Assembly (NCBI RefSeq): GCF_030145185.1
Contig: NZ_JAQYWB010000015.1
Location: forward strand, 26,241-90,240
Origin: Desulfoluna sp.
Lineage (GTDB): Bacteria > Desulfobacterota > Desulfobacteria > Desulfobacterales > Desulfolunaceae
Reading direction: 5' to 3'
DNA length: 64,000 nt
The position numbers were made by a program, and so were the translations under genes. The notes beneath the pieces are model-generated. The model ran no database searches, was not told where the DNA came from, and saw only the letters and a program-made list of their open reading frames with translations. This document shows positions 62,721 to 64,000 of the stretch, one piece after another. Positions within the stretch are counted from its first letter, which is position 1, and the number at the start of each line of letters is the position of its first letter.

Positions 62721-64000
62721 ATGTTTCGAGCAACCCTCACCCTGATGATCAGCCTGCTACTGCTGGTCAACTCGGCCTTTGCCTTTGATCTTGAAAAGGC
62801 AAAAAAAGACTACAATGGAGCACATTTTAGCGTGGCCTCCATGAAAGAGGTGCTTTATGAAAATGCACCGGCCATTGCCGTCAGTTTTACCGTTCCTGTG
62901 GATAAGGAGGGGCTGGAAGAACACCATGTGACCCTGTCCGGAGGCACCTCTGATCACTGGGTGATTAACGAGGACCGCACCAAGGTGATCTTCCCCTTTG
63001 TGACCCCGGACGCTGAGTATACGGTCAGGGTGTCCAATGCGGTTCCGGACATCACCGGTCAGACATTGGAATTCCCCGAAAGCCAGACGATCAAGACGGC
63101 GGCCCTGTCTCCCTCGGTGACCTTTACCTCCAGCGCGCATATCATCAGCAGCTCCAGCCCGAAGCGTCTGCCCGTTACCACCTTGAATGTGGATGAGGTG
63201 ACCCTTGATTTTTTTCGTATCGATACGAAAAATATTCCGGGCATGGTGGGCGGCCTTCTCCGAAACGGCACGGACAGCTACTATCAGGTGGACAGCCTGA
63301 AGCAGATCGGCAAGCTGGTCCACACCGGCCGTTTTCAATTGAACCCGCGTAAAAATCAGCGCACCGATTACAACATCGACCTGACCAAGATAAAAGCCTT
63401 GAAAGCTCCGGGCGCCTACGTGGCGGTGATGACCCAGCCTGGCAGCTACCAGTACGAATATGAACATGCGTTTTTTATGCAGACGGACATCGGGATCCAC
63501 CTGCGCCGGTATGAAAAATCCTTTGACGTGTATACCCAGAATATTGCGACCGGTAAGCCCATGGACCATGTTCGGGTGGATATCACGGATGAAAAAGGGA
63601 AGATCATCGACACCGGGGAGTCCGACGAACTGGGCCGGATCTCTTTCCACGCGAAGCCAGGTCAGCATCATCTCCTGGCCACCTTTAAGGATCAGCTCTC
63701 CGTGCTTCCCTTGAATCGGGATGCCCTGGATCTCTCCGGCCTGAAAAATGCCGTGACCCCCCACAGCGAATATCAGATTTATCCCTGGGGGCCCCGGCAG
63801 CTTTACCGGCCCGGTGAAAAAATTGAGGTCAATATGCTGGTCCGGGATTTTGATGGGAAACTTCCCGCAGGCCTTCCCCTGGGCTATTCCCTGTACAAGC
63901 CCGATGGCAGCAAGGTAAGTTCCGGGCAGCTGCAACCCACGGAGACCGGATTCTATCGGTTTGACCATGTGACCTCCGCCTCCAGTCAGACGGGGTCCTA
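62721..64000 (+). CDS. Bacterial alpha-2-macroglobulin family protein (N-terminal part, runs off the window)
   Basis: An open frame of 426 codons with no stop before the window end. It has a signal peptide (MFRATLTLMISLLLLVNSAFA) and repeated beta-sandwich (MG) domains. Supporting phrases are AIAVSFTVPVDKEGLEEHHV, FDVYTQNIATGKPMDHVRV, IYPWGPRQLYRPGEKIEVNM and LPLGYSLYKPDGSKV, where Y-RPGE-hydrophobic-V is the usual macroglobulin motif. Such periplasmic proteins trap proteases and work with PBP1C-type cell-wall enzymes. The thioester region lies outside the window. AGGAGACGACACC precedes the ATG. Confidence 0.9.
   Translation, partial: MFRATLTLMISLLLLVNSAFAFDLEKAKKDYNGAHFSVASMKEVLYENAPAIAVSFTVPVDKEGLEEHHVTLSGGTSDHWVINEDRTKVIFPFVTPDAEYTVRVSNAVPDITGQTLEFPESQTIKTAALSPSVTFTSSAHIISSSSPKRLPVTTLNVDEVTLDFFRIDTKNIPGMVGGLLRNGTDSYYQVDSLKQIGKLVHTGRFQLNPRKNQRTDYNIDLTKIKALKAPGAYVAVMTQPGSYQYEYEHAFFMQTDIGIHLRRYEKSFDVYTQNIATGKPMDHVRVDITDEKGKIIDTGESDELGRISFHAKPGQHHLLATFKDQLSVLPLNRDALDLSGLKNAVTPHSEYQIYPWGPRQLYRPGEKIEVNMLVRDFDGKLPAGLPLGYSLYKPDGSKVSSGQLQPTETGFYRFDHVTSASSQTGS

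Noticed and set aside
62757..63968. 403-codon minus-strand open frame at the window end
   Set aside because: Antisense to the alpha-2-macroglobulin frame, which has a signal peptide, promoter, ribosome-binding site and domain motifs.

Overview
The window comes from a moderately GC-rich Gram-negative bacterium, most likely a sulfate-reducer-type Desulfobacterota (Desulfobacterales-like). The evidence is an LL-diaminopimelate aminotransferase lysine route, a stand-alone EF-G with 'spd'-type G-domain signatures, TAXI-type TRAP transport, an MlaC-like protein paired with an RND lipid exporter, an HD-GYP protein, and a TauE/SafE-rhodanese pair. Taxonomy is inference; no rRNA is present. Nearly all genes look chromosomal and housekeeping or metabolic. 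There is no prophage, integrase, plasmid replication gene or CRISPR array.

Layout. 0-10 kb: end of an MscS channel gene, HD-GYP phosphodiesterase, exonuclease III, thiol peroxidase, an FCD-type GntR regulator with an evident operator next to a bifunctional PutA, and a beta-CASP metallo-hydrolase. 10-16.5 kb: FUSC-type membrane protein, MTA/SAH nucleosidase-like enzyme, an AT-richer accessory patch with a Schlafen/AlbA_2 regulator carrying an 11-bp tandem repeat, and an OYE-type reductase. 16.7-21.6 kb: a minus-strand envelope cluster (PspA/IM30-like, DUF2491, a hybrid TAXI-domain protein, a DctP-like protein). 22-33.5 kb: MlaC plus RND exporter, nitronate monooxygenase, cation/proton antiporter, DegV, thioredoxin-like protein, and a complete TAXI-TRAP transporter. 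33.7-48.7 kb: dapL, Sfp-type PPTase, a parA-parB-(ispH-ubiA fusion) operon, M48-TPR protease, EF-G, GerMN protein, PLP decarboxylase, pyruvate-kinase-C-domain protein, DUF374 acyltransferase. 49-64 kb: iron alcohol dehydrogenase, lipoprotein, tRNA-Pro(GGG), a truncated-looking histidine kinase, amino-acid ABC genes without an ATPase, subtilase, GNAT enzyme, a small protein plus MerR pair sharing one domain, patatin phospholipase, TSUP exporter and rhodanese, and the start of an alpha-2-macroglobulin.

The least expected signals are these. (1) A dispersed palindromic repeat of about 160 bp, MITE/REP-like, with roughly ten full or partial copies at gene 3' ends. (2) A 61-aa protein that is a free-standing copy of the effector domain of the MerR regulator encoded next to it, behind a promoter with a 19-bp spacer. 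(3) An IspH-UbiA fusion in the parAB operon. (4) A possibly phase-variable 11-bp repeat in the AlbA_2 gene. (5) An intergenic element present twice with different numbers (5 versus 2) of a 14-bp unit.
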